From assembly GCF_018138085.1 (NCBI RefSeq), contig NZ_CP073105.1:2046001-2110000 (forward strand): DNA of 64,000 nt. The letters are read 5' to 3'. Below, one piece after another: positions 31,603 to 40,749 of the stretch; the stretch's first letter is position 1; the number at the start of each line of letters is the position of its first letter. Source of the DNA: Stutzerimonas stutzeri (GTDB lineage: Bacteria > Pseudomonadota > Gammaproteobacteria > Pseudomonadales > Pseudomonadaceae). Below the pieces are notes generated by a model. It saw only the letters and a list, made by a program, of their open reading frames with translations. It was not told where the DNA came from and did not search any database. Position numbers and translations under genes: made by a program.

Positions 31603-31631
31603 AAAAAGGGCGACTTCGGTCGCCCTTTTTT
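31603..31631 (+). terminator. Rho-independent terminator of rpsA
   Basis: AAAAAGGGCGAC and GTCGCCCTTTTTT form a perfect stem closed by a TTCG tetraloop, ending in a T run. Confidence 0.92.
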
Positions 31632-31658
31632 GTGCCTGTGTTTCGGGTGGCTCAGCTG

Positions 31659-31684
31659 CTAGCTCCTCGCATGCGAGGAGCTAG
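31659..31684. repeat. Perfect 26-base palindrome
   Basis: The half CTAGCTCCTCGCA is followed directly by its exact complement, with no spacer. It lies in a gene-free stretch between the rpsA terminator and the 3' end of the MarR gene. It is too tight for a normal RNA hairpin loop, so a dimeric protein site or cruciform is possible, or a second terminator-like stem. Confidence 0.6.
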
Positions 31685-31765
31685 GTCGCTATCTGGCTGA
31701 TGCAGGTCGGCTTTCTGTCTCGTGCAAATTAGGCCGCTAATCGCTCCTTCCTTTCGTTCGTCCGC

Positions 31766-32209
31766 TCAGTTGCGTGCGGCGTTGGTTGCAAGCGTCTGAT
31801 TCACGGCCAGCCAGCCAGCAACGGCATCATCCCCTGCCTGTATGAAGGCCCGCTCGAGCAACCGTACTTGCTCGCGTCGCAGCGCCTGCTCCAGCTTTGC
31901 GCCTTCGGGGGTGAAGCGCAGCATGCGCTTGCGCTTGTCGTCCTTGGCCGTCCGGCTTTCCACCAGATGCATCTCGATAAGCTGCCGCAGCGGCGTGTTC
32001 AGTGCCTGCTTGCTGACGCCGAGATGGGCGAGCAGCTCCTTGACGCTCAGGTCCGGGTAGCTGGCGATGAAGAACAGGATGCGGTGATGCACGCGAGACA
32101 GGCCCCGGCGGGCCAGCATCTCGTCCGGCTTGGCGGTGAACGCCTGATAGCCGTGGAAGAAGTTCTCCATGATCTGTCGCTGCACTGTGCTTTTTTTTAG
32201 GTCATGCAT
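31766..32209 (-). CDS. MarR-family transcriptional regulator
   Basis: A protein of 147 aa. The winged helix-turn-helix spans ~45-110: PDLSVKELLAHLGVSKQALNTPLRQLIEMHLVESR with the wing KDDKRKRMLRFTPEG. It is divergent from a PLP aminotransferase gene, and a perfect inverted repeat lies between them, so it probably represses that gene and perhaps itself. The ligand is unknown; a substrate or product of the aminotransferase is a reasonable guess. Confidence 0.9.
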   Translation of the reverse strand: MHDLKKSTVQRQIMENFFHGYQAFTAKPDEMLARRGLSRVHHRILFFIASYPDLSVKELLAHLGVSKQALNTPLRQLIEMHLVESRTAKDDKRKRMLRFTPEGAKLEQALRREQVRLLERAFIQAGDDAVAGWLAVNQTLATNAARN

Positions 32210-32210
32210 A

Positions 32211-32258
32211 TTGACGTATTCACTGGCGAGGGCGTAATTTCGGTCAAAGAGTTTGACC
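32211..32258 (+). promoter_or_regulatory. Promoter of the aminotransferase gene with probable MarR operator
   Basis: TTGACG (32211-32216) and TAATTT (32235-32240) are 18 bases apart. Directly after the -10 element lies the perfect inverted repeat GGTCAAAGAGTTTGACC (32242-32258), over the expected transcription start. This placement suits repression by the divergent MarR protein. Confidence 0.6.
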
Positions 32259-32289
32259 CATTTTTTTCCTTATTGCACCCGGTGCCCCA

Positions 32290-33456
32290 ATGGCCTTCTC
32301 CGAACGCGTCGACCGACTCAAAAGCTCACTGATCCGAGAAATACTCGCCGCTGCACAGAAGCCCGAGGTGATGTCGTTTGCCGGCGGGTTGCCGGCCGAG
32401 TCGATGTTGCCGAAGGTCGAGTGGGCTGAAATGCCTGCCAGCATGGGGCAGTACGGCATGAGCGAAGGGGAGCCGGCGTTGCGCGAAGCCATCGCGGCCG
32501 AAGCGCGTGCGCTCGGGGTCGATTGTTCGGCCAGCCAGGTAATGATTGTCAGCGGGTCCCAGCAAACCCTCGATCTGGCGTCCAAGTTGTTTATCGATCG
32601 CGGGACCGAGGTGCTGCTCGAAGCGCCGACCTATCTGGCAGCGCTGCAGGCGTTTCAGCTATTCGGAGCCGACTGCCTTGCCGTGCCCCAGGAAGCGGAT
32701 GGTCCATCGCTAGCAGCTTTGCGTCTGCGGCTGGAGCAGCACAAACCGGCTTTTGCGTACCTTATTCCGACCTTTCAGAATCCGTCTGGCACCCGTTATA
32801 GCGAAGAGAAGCGCGATGCCGTTGCCATGCTGCTCGATGAGTTCGACGTGACCTTGATCGAGGACGAGCCCTATCGTGACCTGGTTTTCGATGAGAGCAG
32901 CGCCCAGCCAATCGTCGGCCGGATGCGCAAAGCCAGCTGGATCTATACCGGTACAGTCTCCAAGACACTATTGCCGGGGCTGCGGGTCGGTTATCTGATC
33001 GCGACTCCCGATCTGTTCCCTTATCTGCTGCGACTGAAGCAATCGGCCGACCTGCACACCAACCGCGTCGGCCAGTGGCAGGCGCTGCAGTGGCTGGGCA
33101 GTGAGCAGTACCATTCGCACCTGAGCGAGCTGCGCCGATTCTATCGTCTGCGTCGAGATGCGATGCAGGCGGCCTTGCTGGAGCATTTCGGCGATCTGGC
33201 CGATTGGCAGCTCCCGCAGGGAGGGCTGTTCTTCTGGTTGCGGCTGAAGCAACCAGTGGATACGCGGACGCTGCTCCAGCCAGCGCTGGCGCAGGATGTC
33301 GCCTTCATGCCGGGCGAGCCGTTCTTCGTCGATCCGGAGCGAAACCCTGGATACCTGCGGCTAAATTTCAGCCACGTTGCACCGGATCGTTTGGATGAAG
33401 GTGTGCGACGGCTGGCTAACGTGGTCCGTGATGCCGTTGTAGTCGAGGCGGCTTAG
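32290..33456 (+). CDS. PLP-dependent aminotransferase (2-aminoadipate/LysN-like, fold type I)
   Basis: A protein of 388 aa. It begins with the helix RLKSSLIREILAAAQ and MSFAGGLPAE, as in the LysN/MocR aminotransferase branch, but has no N-terminal GntR domain. The PLP lysine is ~225 (GTVSKTLLPGLRVGY); FQNPSGTRYS and the C-terminal NPGYLRLNFSH (carboxylate-binding Arg) are intact. It probably transaminates an amino acid or 2-oxo acid; the exact substrate cannot be told. No Shine-Dalgarno sequence is visible before the ATG. Divergent from MarR; the GST gene follows. Confidence 0.88.
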   Translation: MAFSERVDRLKSSLIREILAAAQKPEVMSFAGGLPAESMLPKVEWAEMPASMGQYGMSEGEPALREAIAAEARALGVDCSASQVMIVSGSQQTLDLASKLFIDRGTEVLLEAPTYLAALQAFQLFGADCLAVPQEADGPSLAALRLRLEQHKPAFAYLIPTFQNPSGTRYSEEKRDAVAMLLDEFDVTLIEDEPYRDLVFDESSAQPIVGRMRKASWIYTGTVSKTLLPGLRVGYLIATPDLFPYLLRLKQSADLHTNRVGQWQALQWLGSEQYHSHLSELRRFYRLRRDAMQAALLEHFGDLADWQLPQGGLFFWLRLKQPVDTRTLLQPALAQDVAFMPGEPFFVDPERNPGYLRLNFSHVAPDRLDEGVRRLANVVRDAVVVEAA

Positions 33457-33492
33457 ACGGCGGCTGGCGCTTGCGTGCCCAGGAGGGAGGTG

Positions 33493-34098
33493 ATGGTGTA
33501 CAAGGTCTATGGCGATTACCGTTCCGGCAATTGCTACAAGGTTAAGCTGATGCTGCATCTGCTCGGTCGGGAATATGAGTGGATACCGGTGGATATCCTT
33601 CGTGGTGAGAGCCGCGAGGAAGCCTTTCTGAAGAAGAATCCCAACGGCAAGATTCCCGTCCTCGAGCTGGAAGATGGCACTTGTCTGTGGGAATCGAACG
33701 CGATCCTCAATTTTCTCGCAGAGGGGTCTCCGTTCCTGCCAGCGGAGCCGCGGCTACGCACTCAGGTGCTGCAGTGGCAGTTCTTCGAGCAGTACAGCCA
33801 TGAGCCATTCATAGCTGTGGCGCGGTTCATCAAGGTTTACCTTGGCTTGCCGGATGATCGTCTGGACGAATACGCGGCCAAGCAGCTCGACGGCTATCAC
33901 GCTCTGGATGTGATGGAGCAGCAGCTGCTGCGCACACCCTATCTGGTCGGCGATCGGTATTCGATTGCGGATGTGGCGCTATATGCCTATACGCATGTCG
34001 CCGAAGAGGGCGGTTTTAGGCTGAACGAATACCCGGCAATCTGCGCCTGGCTGCTGCGTGTCGCCAGCCACCCTGGGCATGTAGGAATGTTCGGTTAG
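33493..34098 (+). CDS. Glutathione S-transferase family protein
   Basis: A protein of 201 aa; start ATG at 33493 behind AGGAGGGAGG. An N-terminal thioredoxin-like domain (~1-75, YGDYRSGNCYKVKLMLHLLG; NPNGKIPVLEL; LWESNAILNFLAE with the glutathione gamma-Glu site) precedes an all-helical C-terminal domain (~85-200, YSIADVALYAYTHV). Cytoplasmic. The substrate is unknown. It lies 36 bases after the aminotransferase gene and may be co-transcribed under MarR control. Confidence 0.9.
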   Translation: MVYKVYGDYRSGNCYKVKLMLHLLGREYEWIPVDILRGESREEAFLKKNPNGKIPVLELEDGTCLWESNAILNFLAEGSPFLPAEPRLRTQVLQWQFFEQYSHEPFIAVARFIKVYLGLPDDRLDEYAAKQLDGYHALDVMEQQLLRTPYLVGDRYSIADVALYAYTHVAEEGGFRLNEYPAICAWLLRVASHPGHVGMFG

Positions 34099-34129
34099 GC
34101 GCATGTAGCGGGAGGGGCGGCGACGAAAG

Positions 34130-34162
34130 ACCGGAGAGCAACCGCTGTGCTGTCTCTCCGGC
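34130..34162. terminator. Bidirectional terminator between GST gene and folE
   Basis: The stem CCGGAGAG (34131-34138) / CTCTCCGG (34154-34161) lies between two converging genes. On the minus strand it is followed by TTTCGTC, a weak T run. Confidence 0.55.
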
Positions 34163-34170
34163 CGTTCGAG

Positions 34171-34716
34171 TTACTTGACCAAGCCGAGAAACTCGCTGCG
34201 GGTGGCGGCGTTTTCGCGGAACTGGCCCAGCATGACCGAGGTGACCATCGAGGAGTTCTGCTTCTCCACGCCACGCATCATCATGCACATGTGCTGGGCT
34301 TCGATGACGACCGCTACACCCCAGGCGCCCGTGACGGTTTGAATCGCCTCGGCGATTTCACGTGTGAGGTTCTCCTGAATCTGCAGGCGACGGGCGTACA
34401 TCTCGACGATCCGCGCGACCTTCGATAGCCCCAATACCTTGCCGTTGGGTAGATAAGCGACGTGAGCCTTGCCGATGAAAGGGAGCATGTGATGCTCACA
34501 CAGCGAATACAGCTCGATATTCTTCACCAGCACCATTTCGCTGTTGTCGGAGCTGAACAGCGCGCCGTTGGTGACTTCCTCGAGCGTCTGCTGATAGCCC
34601 TTGCACAGGTACTGCATGGCTTTGGCCGCGCGCTTGGGCGTGTCGAGCAGGCCCTCGCGGTTGACGTCCTCGCCCAACTGGCCAAGGATCGCGGTGTAAT
34701 GAGTTTCCAGGGACAT
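34171..34716 (-). CDS. folE: GTP cyclohydrolase I
   Basis: Makes 7,8-dihydroneopterin triphosphate from GTP, the entry to folate. A protein of 181 aa with the family signatures [20 protein letters not shown] (zinc ligands Cys and His) and [17 protein letters not shown]. The [17 protein letters not shown] stretch is the substrate-binding region. It corresponds to the Pseudomonas copy located next to the Smr-domain gene; pseudomonads often carry more than one folE, so it may be the paralogue called folE2 in P. aeruginosa. Confidence 0.95.
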   Translation of the reverse strand: MSLETHYTAILGQLGEDVNREGLLDTPKRAAKAMQYLCKGYQQTLEEVTNGALFSSDNSEMVLVKNIELYSLCEHHMLPFIGKAHVAYLPNGKVLGLSKVARIVEMYARRLQIQENLTREIAEAIQTVTGAWGVAVVIEAQHMCMMMRGVEKQNSSMVTSVMLGQFRENAATRSEFLGLVK

Positions 34717-34830
34717 GTGACTACCTGTCAGGCTTGCGAAATAGCGCGAATGCGAAGGTTAGGGGCTCGGCCGCTGGGCTGCAAGCGGCATGCGCCAGAA
34801 TCCAGCGGAACGGCGCGACCGGTGTGCCGG

Positions 34831-35388
34831 TTACTCGTCCCGGCCTTCGAGCATGGTTCGTTTGAGCATCACATAGACGGCGCCGGTACCGCCATGTTTC
34901 GGAAGGCACGAGGTGAAACCGAGCACTTGGGGGTGTTGCCGTAGCCAGGTGTTGACGTGGCTTTTGATGAGTGGCCGCTTGCCATCGATTCGTGCCGCCT
35001 TGCCGTGGGTTACGCGCACGCAGCGAATCTCGAACTTGCAGGCCTCGGCAAGGAAATCCCAGAGCAGCTCGCGGGCCTTCTCGACGCTCAGCCCATGAAG
35101 ATCCAGGCTGCCTTCGAAGGAGATCTGGCCGCCTTTCAGCTTCCGCATCTGGCTATCCTGGACGCCGTCGCGTACCCAATACAGTTCATCTTCCGCTGCA
35201 ACGTCGATGACGAACTGATCGGAAAGCCCATCGATGCGGGTTTCGCCGTCACGGATCACGGCATTGGCTCGCCGTGTCGCTATCTGTGCCTTGTTGCTGC
35301 GGGGTTTACCGGTATCGGCGCGATCGTGCTCGATCGGCTTGACGCCGCGTACGGCGGATTTGAACAGTGAAAAGTCATCGTCTTGCAT
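34831..35388 (-). CDS. Smr-domain protein
   Basis: A protein of 185 aa from MQDDDFSLFKSAVRG (start 35388; the frame is open upstream without support). The C-terminal ~85 residues are a Smr domain: SLDLHGLSVEKARELLWDFL, then CVRVTHGKAA, then LKSHVNTWL-type helices and GGTGAVYVMLKR. Smr domains are nucleic-acid endonuclease folds, linked in bacteria to DNA nicking or to mRNA cleavage at collided ribosomes. The N-terminal part is charged and of no known fold. It resembles E. coli SmrA/YdaL and SmrB/YfcN, but which it matches is unsettled. Confidence 0.88.
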   Translation of the reverse strand: MQDDDFSLFKSAVRGVKPIEHDRADTGKPRSNKAQIATRRANAVIRDGETRIDGLSDQFVIDVAAEDELYWVRDGVQDSQMRKLKGGQISFEGSLDLHGLSVEKARELLWDFLAEACKFEIRCVRVTHGKAARIDGKRPLIKSHVNTWLRQHPQVLGFTSCLPKHGGTGAVYVMLKRTMLEGRDE

Positions 35389-35471
35389 GAGGCCTCCCGC
35401 ATTTGACGGCGATTTTATCCCAAAGCATTTAGCGGGAGTTTGTCCGCGCGCCGAGAGCAACGATGCTGCGC

Positions 35472-35789
35472 TCAACGTTTCCCTTTCAGGCGAGGCGACA
35501 TGCTCAAGCCTGCAGGTCCACGCAGGCGGCGCTTCACTCGACGTCTGATGAGCATACCCAGCGCCAGCAAAACCAGGCCCAGCACCAATAGCGTGATTGC
35601 CGCTTCGCGATCGAGCGCCACATCGACCACCCACTCATGGTGGCTGAGCAATGCGGCAGCACCAGAGCCGGCCAGCAGGATGCCGGCCAGGATCAACAGC
35701 AGGCCGAATGCCGAGGCCAGCCGTGATCCCCAGCTGCGCGGCTGACGAGGGCGAAGGCGGCGTGCATCGAATCCATCGGTTCGTTTCAT
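35472..35789 (-). CDS. Small two-helix membrane protein, function unknown
   Basis: A protein of 105 aa from ATG 35789, behind GAGGTAA. A basic N-terminus (RRLRPRQPRSW) precedes a first membrane helix (LASAFGLLLILAGILLAGSG), a short extracytoplasmic loop (HHEWVVDVALD), a second helix (AITLLVLGLVLLALGMLI) and a very basic tail RRRVKRRLRG. By the positive-inside rule both ends face the cytoplasm. I do not recognise the family. It lies between the Smr gene and the cysteine hydrolase gene on the same strand. Confidence 0.7.
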   Translation of the reverse strand: MKRTDGFDARRLRPRQPRSWGSRLASAFGLLLILAGILLAGSGAAALLSHHEWVVDVALDREAAITLLVLGLVLLALGMLIRRRVKRRLRGPAGLSMSPRLKGKR

Positions 35790-35874
35790 GGCGGTTACCT
35801 CGTCAGAACAGGCTGAGGCCGGGCTTCCGGCCAGGTTCATTCAGTGTCAGGTAACGCTGTACTGCTATGAGCGC

Positions 35875-36468
35875 TTATGCCAGCGCTGCGGCATCGGCCA
35901 CGCAAACGGCGAAGTTGTCCGCAAGGATGGTCATCTCCATGCGATGCACCTGTGCCGCCTCGATTGCACCGTCCCCCATCGGTAGGTCGCGAGTGGCGCA
36001 AGCCTTGTCCACCAGGGTGCAGCGATATCCATAGTCCTTTGCCGCACGCACTGTGGTGCTCACGCTGGAATGGGTCATGAAGCCGCAGACGATCAGATCG
36101 AGGCGGCCATGCTGCTGCAGCAGTTCATGCAGCTCTGTACCGGCGAATGCGTTGGGAAGGGTCTTGCCGATCACCGTTTCGCCGGCGAGCGGCGCCGCTT
36201 CCGGCATGATCTGCCCACGCAGCCCCTGTGGATCGAACAACCCTCCTGGAATCCCCAAATGATGCACGTGGACGACAGGCGCGCCGGCCGCGCGTGCAGC
36301 GGTCAATACCTTGCTGATTTCCTCCAGCGCGGAGTTCAGGTTCGGCAGTGCAAGGGTGCCCGTCCGATATTCTTCCTGAACGTCAATGACCACAAGGGTC
36401 GCGTTAGCCAAAGTCGCCGGTGCATAACTGCGGCCACTGAGCTGAAGCATGGTCTGTGGCTTGGACAT
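35875..36468 (-). CDS. Isochorismatase-family hydrolase with Ser at the catalytic Cys position
   Basis: A protein of 197 aa. The Rossmann-like isochorismatase/nicotinamidase fold is clear: LVVIDVQEEY (catalytic Asp), IGKTLPNAF (catalytic Lys) and DLIVCGFMTHSSVSTTVRAA, where the family motif T-x-x-C-V-x-x-T should place the nucleophilic cysteine. Here the motif reads THSSVSTT, so the cysteine is a serine. It may be a subfamily with altered chemistry, or inactive as a hydrolase. Substrates of such proteins vary (isochorismate, nicotinamide, amides, ureas), so none is assigned. Confidence 0.87.
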   Translation of the reverse strand: MSKPQTMLQLSGRSYAPATLANATLVVIDVQEEYRTGTLALPNLNSALEEISKVLTAARAAGAPVVHVHHLGIPGGLFDPQGLRGQIMPEAAPLAGETVIGKTLPNAFAGTELHELLQQHGRLDLIVCGFMTHSSVSTTVRAAKDYGYRCTLVDKACATRDLPMGDGAIEAAQVHRMEMTILADNFAVCVADAAALA

Positions 36469-36658
36469 GACTGACTCCTTGTTTTGAGGGGGGCATGATT
36501 GTGGCGCCAGATGACTGATATGTGAACTGCCCAGGGTGATGAATTAGCGATCTGAATTGCAGGTATCAGGCCATAAGCCATCACAGACGAAGCGTATTCG
36601 CCAGGAAAGTCAGGACGCCATCGGCTAAACTTCCGCGCTTTTGACAGGAGATGCCGCC

Positions 36659-37582
36659 GTGACCGCTTCGCCTTCCCGCCTGCGTACCTTGCGTGACTAT
36701 ATTCGGTGGGCCGTCAGCCGCTTCCAAGCCGAGCAACTGTTCTTCGGCCACGGTACGGACAATGCCTGGGACGAGGCGCGCCAGCTGGTGCTCGGCGCTC
36801 TGCACCTGCCTTGGGAAATGGCTGACGCCTACCTGGATTGCCGGCTGGAAGACGATGAATGCGAGCACCTGCAGCAGTTGCTGCGCCGACGCATCGAGCA
36901 GCGAGTGCCCACGGCCTATTTGCTTGGGCAGGCGTGGTTCTGCGGGCTGCCGTTCATCGTCGATGAGCGCGTTCTGATACCGCGTTCGCCGATCGGCCAG
37001 CTGATCGAGCGCCGTTTCCAGCCCTGGCTGGCACAGCCTCCTGCGCGAATTCTCGATCTGTGCACCGGATCCGGCTGTATAGGGATTGCCTGCGCCTACG
37101 AGTTTCTCGAGGCCGAGGTGGTGCTGGCCGATCTGTCCTTCGACGCGCTCGAGGTGGCCAATCGCAACATTGAACACCATGGCCTGGAGGAGCGGGTCTA
37201 CACGGTGCAGAGCGATGGGTTCGACGGGCTGCCGAAGCAACGCTTCGACCTCATCGTATCCAACCCGCCGTACGTGGACGCCGAAGATTTCGCTGACATG
37301 CCGGACGAATACCACCATGAGCCGGCCATGGGGCTGGCCTGTGGCGATGACGGCCTGGACCTGGTACGGCGTATGCTGGCCGAGGCGGCTGATCATCTTA
37401 GCGAAAGTGGTGCCCTGATCGTCGAGGTCGGTAACAGCCAGGTGCATGTGGAGGCGCTCTATCCCGAGGTGGACTTCACCTGGCTGGAGTTCTCCGAGGG
37501 CGGCCACGGGGTGTTTCTGCTCGCCGCCAGCCAGTGTCGTGAGCACCAGGCATTGTTCCGTGAGCGGCTGAAACGGGCCTGA
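36659..37582 (+). CDS. prmB: 50S ribosomal protein L3 glutamine methyltransferase
   Basis: Methylates a glutamine side chain of L3 using S-adenosylmethionine. GTG at 36659, eight bases after AGGAG, gives 307 aa. An N-terminal helical domain (~1-95) precedes the SAM-binding Rossmann domain: [16 protein letters not shown] (motif I), and the catalytic NPPY in [18 protein letters not shown] (the [10 protein letters not shown] continuation is typical of PrmB as opposed to PrmC). The linkage to aroC in the same neighbourhood is conserved in Pseudomonas. Confidence 0.95.
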   Translation: MTASPSRLRTLRDYIRWAVSRFQAEQLFFGHGTDNAWDEARQLVLGALHLPWEMADAYLDCRLEDDECEHLQQLLRRRIEQRVPTAYLLGQAWFCGLPFIVDERVLIPRSPIGQLIERRFQPWLAQPPARILDLCTGSGCIGIACAYEFLEAEVVLADLSFDALEVANRNIEHHGLEERVYTVQSDGFDGLPKQRFDLIVSNPPYVDAEDFADMPDEYHHEPAMGLACGDDGLDLVRRMLAEAADHLSESGALIVEVGNSQVHVEALYPEVDFTWLEFSEGGHGVFLLAASQCREHQALFRERLKRA

Positions 37583-37609
37583 GCGAAGGCCCGGACGGCA
37601 CCGTGCTGA

Positions 37610-38398
37610 TCAGCGGGTCGCTATCCAGATGAGCAGGCCCGCCTGAAACAGGGCAAAGGCGACCAGGCAGGCGATCGTGAATCTGAGGGTGCCGTCTTCG
37701 CGTCGAAGCCGACTCAACCGGTCCTGGATGTCGCGGATACTGTTTTCCTGCTCGAGCAGATTACGATCTGCCTGTTCAAGCATCGCTGCCGCGTCCTTGA
37801 GTTCGATGATCTGTACTTTCTCGGGATTCCAGTCGGGCCGCAGGGTGCTGACGCGGGGCGCGCCATAGGTCGCCTTGAGCTGTTGCGGCTCGGGGTAGAG
37901 CACATCGAAGCCTTGGCTCAGCAGGCAATGATCACGCCGCAAGCGCATCTCTTCGCCGGTTATGTCCTTTGCCGGCAGTGCGCCGCCTTCTACCAGGTAG
38001 TGTGCCCAGCGCTTCTGCGCCCAGAGGGAGCCCTGCGCCAGCAGGAAACGCCCAAGGCCTCGGTTGGCAGGCTCGATATGCAAGCCGGTGTCCGGGCCAA
38101 AACGCAGCTCTTTGGCGCGATGATCAGCCCATATTTCCAGCACGTTGTGCTTCTTGGACAACACCTGGCCCGGGAGCCGAACGAACAATTTCAGCAGGCT
38201 CCGTTGGGGTGTATGTCGTTCGACTTGCGCCAGTTCGACGAACCGCAGCGGCCGCGGGCCGGTATCCCGATCGGTCGGCAGCGGCGCCAGGCGCAGTAGG
38301 CGGAAACGATCCGGAGCGAGGGTCGCCCAAGGGTCTGCCTGCGCAGTCGCGGGGGCTTGAGGCTCATTGTCGTTGGTTGATGCTGGGCTATCGGTCAT
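37610..38398 (-). CDS. Hypothetical protein with C-terminal membrane anchor
   Basis: A protein of 262 aa from ATG 38398. The N-terminus is Pro/Ala-rich and disordered (1-~30); the middle is a soluble domain of unknown fold (RFVELAQVERHTPQRSLLKLF; FGPDTGLHIEPANRGLG). It is followed by a predicted coiled coil (LEQADRNLLEQENSIRDIQD) and a single membrane helix at the very end (IACLVAFALFQAGLLIWIA), so it should be tail-anchored with most of it in the cytoplasm. Homologues sit next to prmB in other pseudomonads. It converges on prmB, 27 bases apart. Confidence 0.78.
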   Translation of the reverse strand: MTDSPASTNDNEPQAPATAQADPWATLAPDRFRLLRLAPLPTDRDTGPRPLRFVELAQVERHTPQRSLLKLFVRLPGQVLSKKHNVLEIWADHRAKELRFGPDTGLHIEPANRGLGRFLLAQGSLWAQKRWAHYLVEGGALPAKDITGEEMRLRRDHCLLSQGFDVLYPEPQQLKATYGAPRVSTLRPDWNPEKVQIIELKDAAAMLEQADRNLLEQENSIRDIQDRLSRLRREDGTLRFTIACLVAFALFQAGLLIWIATR

Positions 38399-38462
38399 GC
38401 TGGCGTCCAAGGCCTGCCGGTTGGATCAGTGGTAGGCAAGGAGTGTATCGGCCGACGGACGG

Positions 38463-39428
38463 CTAGCTGGAGGGTGGCAATATGCCGTATCGGCGCAAGA
38501 ACTGGCTGATCCGTTCCGTCAGGGCATGGGCGATCGGGAGCTCGGGTTGGTTGTAGGAGGCGGTCTGGCGGTCGTGAGTCATCGCAACGATGCGCAGCAC
38601 GTGATTCATCCCCGGTATCAGCGCCAGCTCGGCATCCGCTCGGGCGCGCTGTAGCGCCTCGGCATCCTCGGGGTCGACCTGTATATCGTGGGTGCCTTGA
38701 ATGATCAGGGCCGGTGCGCGGGTCTTGGCAAAGGCGCTCGCCGGATCCTGCTCGAACAACGAGATCAGATAGGGTTGTACGCTCGGGCGGAACAACACCT
38801 TCAACGGCTCCGGTACCCGCTCATGAGTCCTGCCCGCCTTGAGTTCATCGATCAGGTAATAGGCGGTCGCCAGCAAGGGTGGGGGCAGGCGGCCTTGGAG
38901 TTGCTCACGCAGCAACAGGTCGATGGGGCGGCCGCTGCCGGCGATGCTGATCAGGGCGGCCGGTGCCACGCTCGGCGCGGCGAGGCTGGCAACCAGTGCG
39001 CCCTCGCTGTGGCCAATCAGGACCACGTTGGAAAAGCGCGGGTCCGCTTGCAGCAGTCGCGCCCAGGCGACGGCATCGGCGACATAGCCTTCCACGCTCA
39101 ACTGGCGTTCGTCCGGCGCTGCGGCACGGCTTTGCCCGACCCCGCGCTTGTCATACCGCAGGCTGGCGACTCCGTGCTTGGCAAGCGCCTGCGCCAGCCG
39201 CTTGAGGCTATCGTTACGCCCCATGGGATTATTGCCGTCGCGGTCGGTGGGGCCCGAGCCGGGAATCAGCAGGGCGATCGGCAGTGCCCGGTCAGCCTTC
39301 GGAAGCAGCAGGCTGCCGTACAGGCGGCCGTCGGGAACCTGGACGGTCATCGTCTGGTTTAGCAGCGTCGTGGCTTGTACGTGGGGTGCGAGCATGGCGA
39401 GCAGGGTGACCAGCAAAAGGAAACGCAT
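38463..39428 (-). CDS. Secreted alpha/beta hydrolase
   Basis: A protein of 321 aa with a cleavable signal peptide (MRFLLLVTLLAMLAPHVQA), so it is periplasmic. The hydrolase fold shows LLIPGSGPTDRDGNNP (oxyanion hole region), the nucleophile elbow IGHSEGALVAS, the acid in IIQGTHDIQVDPEDA and the histidine in IPGMNHVLR. It resembles serine aminopeptidase-type/esterase proteins. Substrate unknown. It is divergent from aroC, a conserved arrangement in Pseudomonas. Confidence 0.88.
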   Translation of the reverse strand: MRFLLLVTLLAMLAPHVQATTLLNQTMTVQVPDGRLYGSLLLPKADRALPIALLIPGSGPTDRDGNNPMGRNDSLKRLAQALAKHGVASLRYDKRGVGQSRAAAPDERQLSVEGYVADAVAWARLLQADPRFSNVVLIGHSEGALVASLAAPSVAPAALISIAGSGRPIDLLLREQLQGRLPPPLLATAYYLIDELKAGRTHERVPEPLKVLFRPSVQPYLISLFEQDPASAFAKTRAPALIIQGTHDIQVDPEDAEALQRARADAELALIPGMNHVLRIVAMTHDRQTASYNQPELPIAHALTERISQFLRRYGILPPSS

Positions 39429-39582
39429 TGGCAGGGTTCGATCACTGACGAAGCGGGTTTGATACGAGGCGGGCCGTTTGGTTCGGCTGCTCGAGTATGC
39501 GCCGTCACCGAAGACAGTGAAACCTGCGGCCGCTCGGGTATACTTCCGGCCCCTTGTTTAGGTCGATCGCGGAGCGCCCTGC

Positions 39583-40674
39583 ATGTCCGGCAACACATAC
39601 GGCAAGCTGTTCACCGTCACCACCGCTGGTGAAAGCCATGGTCCGGCGCTGGTCGCCATCGTCGATGGCTGCCCGCCGGGGCTGGAACTGACCGCTGCTG
39701 ACCTGCAACGGGACCTCGATCGGCGCAAGCCGGGCACCAGCCGGCATACCACCCAGCGCCAGGAGCCAGACGAGGTGGAGATTCTTTCCGGCGTGTTCGA
39801 GGGGCGTACCACCGGCTGCCCGATCGGCCTGCTGATACGCAACACCGACCAGAAATCCAAGGACTATTCGGCGATCAAGGACCTGTTTCGTCCTGCTCAC
39901 GCCGACTACAGCTATCACCATAAATATGGCCTGCGCGATTACCGCGGCGGCGGCCGTAGCTCGGCCCGTGAGACCGCCATGCGCGTTGCCGCGGGTGCCA
40001 TCGCCAAGAAGTACCTGGCGACCCTGGGCATACAGGTGCGTGGCTACATGAGTCAGCTAGGGCCGATCGAGATTCCGTTCAAGACCTGGGACAGCGTTGA
40101 GCAGAACGCCTTTTTCAGCCCCGATCCAGACAAAGTGCCGGAACTGGAAGCCTACATGGACCAACTGCGCCGCGATCAAGACTCGGTTGGGGCGAAGATC
40201 ACCGTAATCGCCGACGGCGTGCCGCCTGGCCTTGGCGAGCCGATCTTCGACCGTCTGGACGCCGAGCTGGCGCATGCGCTGATGAGCATCAACGCGGTCA
40301 AGGGTGTGGAAATAGGCGCCGGTTTCGCCTGCGTCGCTCAGCGCGGCACCGAGCACCGGGACGAGATGATCCCGACGGGCTTCGTTTCGAACAACGCCGG
40401 CGGTGTGCTTGGCGGTATTTCTTCCGGTCAGCCGATCATCGCGCATCTGGCGCTCAAGCCGACATCCAGCATTACCACGCCGGGCCGCTCGATCGATGTC
40501 GACGGCAATCCGGTCGAGGTGATCACCAAAGGCCGTCACGACCCCTGCGTCGGCATCCGTGCCACACCAATCGCCGAAGCGATGATGGCGATCGTTCTGC
40601 TGGATCATCTACTGCGTCATCGAGGGCAGAATGCCGACGTGCTGGTGGCAACACCGGTGTTGGGGCAGATCTGA
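39583..40674 (+). CDS. aroC: Chorismate synthase
   Basis: Last step of the shikimate pathway: 5-enolpyruvylshikimate-3-phosphate (made by the AroA half of the fusion at 26.8 kb) to chorismate, using reduced FMN. A protein of 363 aa with the family signatures [18 protein letters not shown] near the N-terminus, [19 protein letters not shown] in the middle and [18 protein letters not shown] at the C-terminus. The start follows a normal intergenic region with the divergent hydrolase. Confidence 0.97.
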   Translation: MSGNTYGKLFTVTTAGESHGPALVAIVDGCPPGLELTAADLQRDLDRRKPGTSRHTTQRQEPDEVEILSGVFEGRTTGCPIGLLIRNTDQKSKDYSAIKDLFRPAHADYSYHHKYGLRDYRGGGRSSARETAMRVAAGAIAKKYLATLGIQVRGYMSQLGPIEIPFKTWDSVEQNAFFSPDPDKVPELEAYMDQLRRDQDSVGAKITVIADGVPPGLGEPIFDRLDAELAHALMSINAVKGVEIGAGFACVAQRGTEHRDEMIPTGFVSNNAGGVLGGISSGQPIIAHLALKPTSSITTPGRSIDVDGNPVEVITKGRHDPCVGIRATPIAEAMMAIVLLDHLLRHRGQNADVLVATPVLGQI

Positions 40675-40749
40675 GCCTGAGGCTGGAGGACGAGCAACGC
40701 GCCCGCGCCGTATCGCATGGCTTTGCTTCCAGCTCATGACGTCTAGCCT

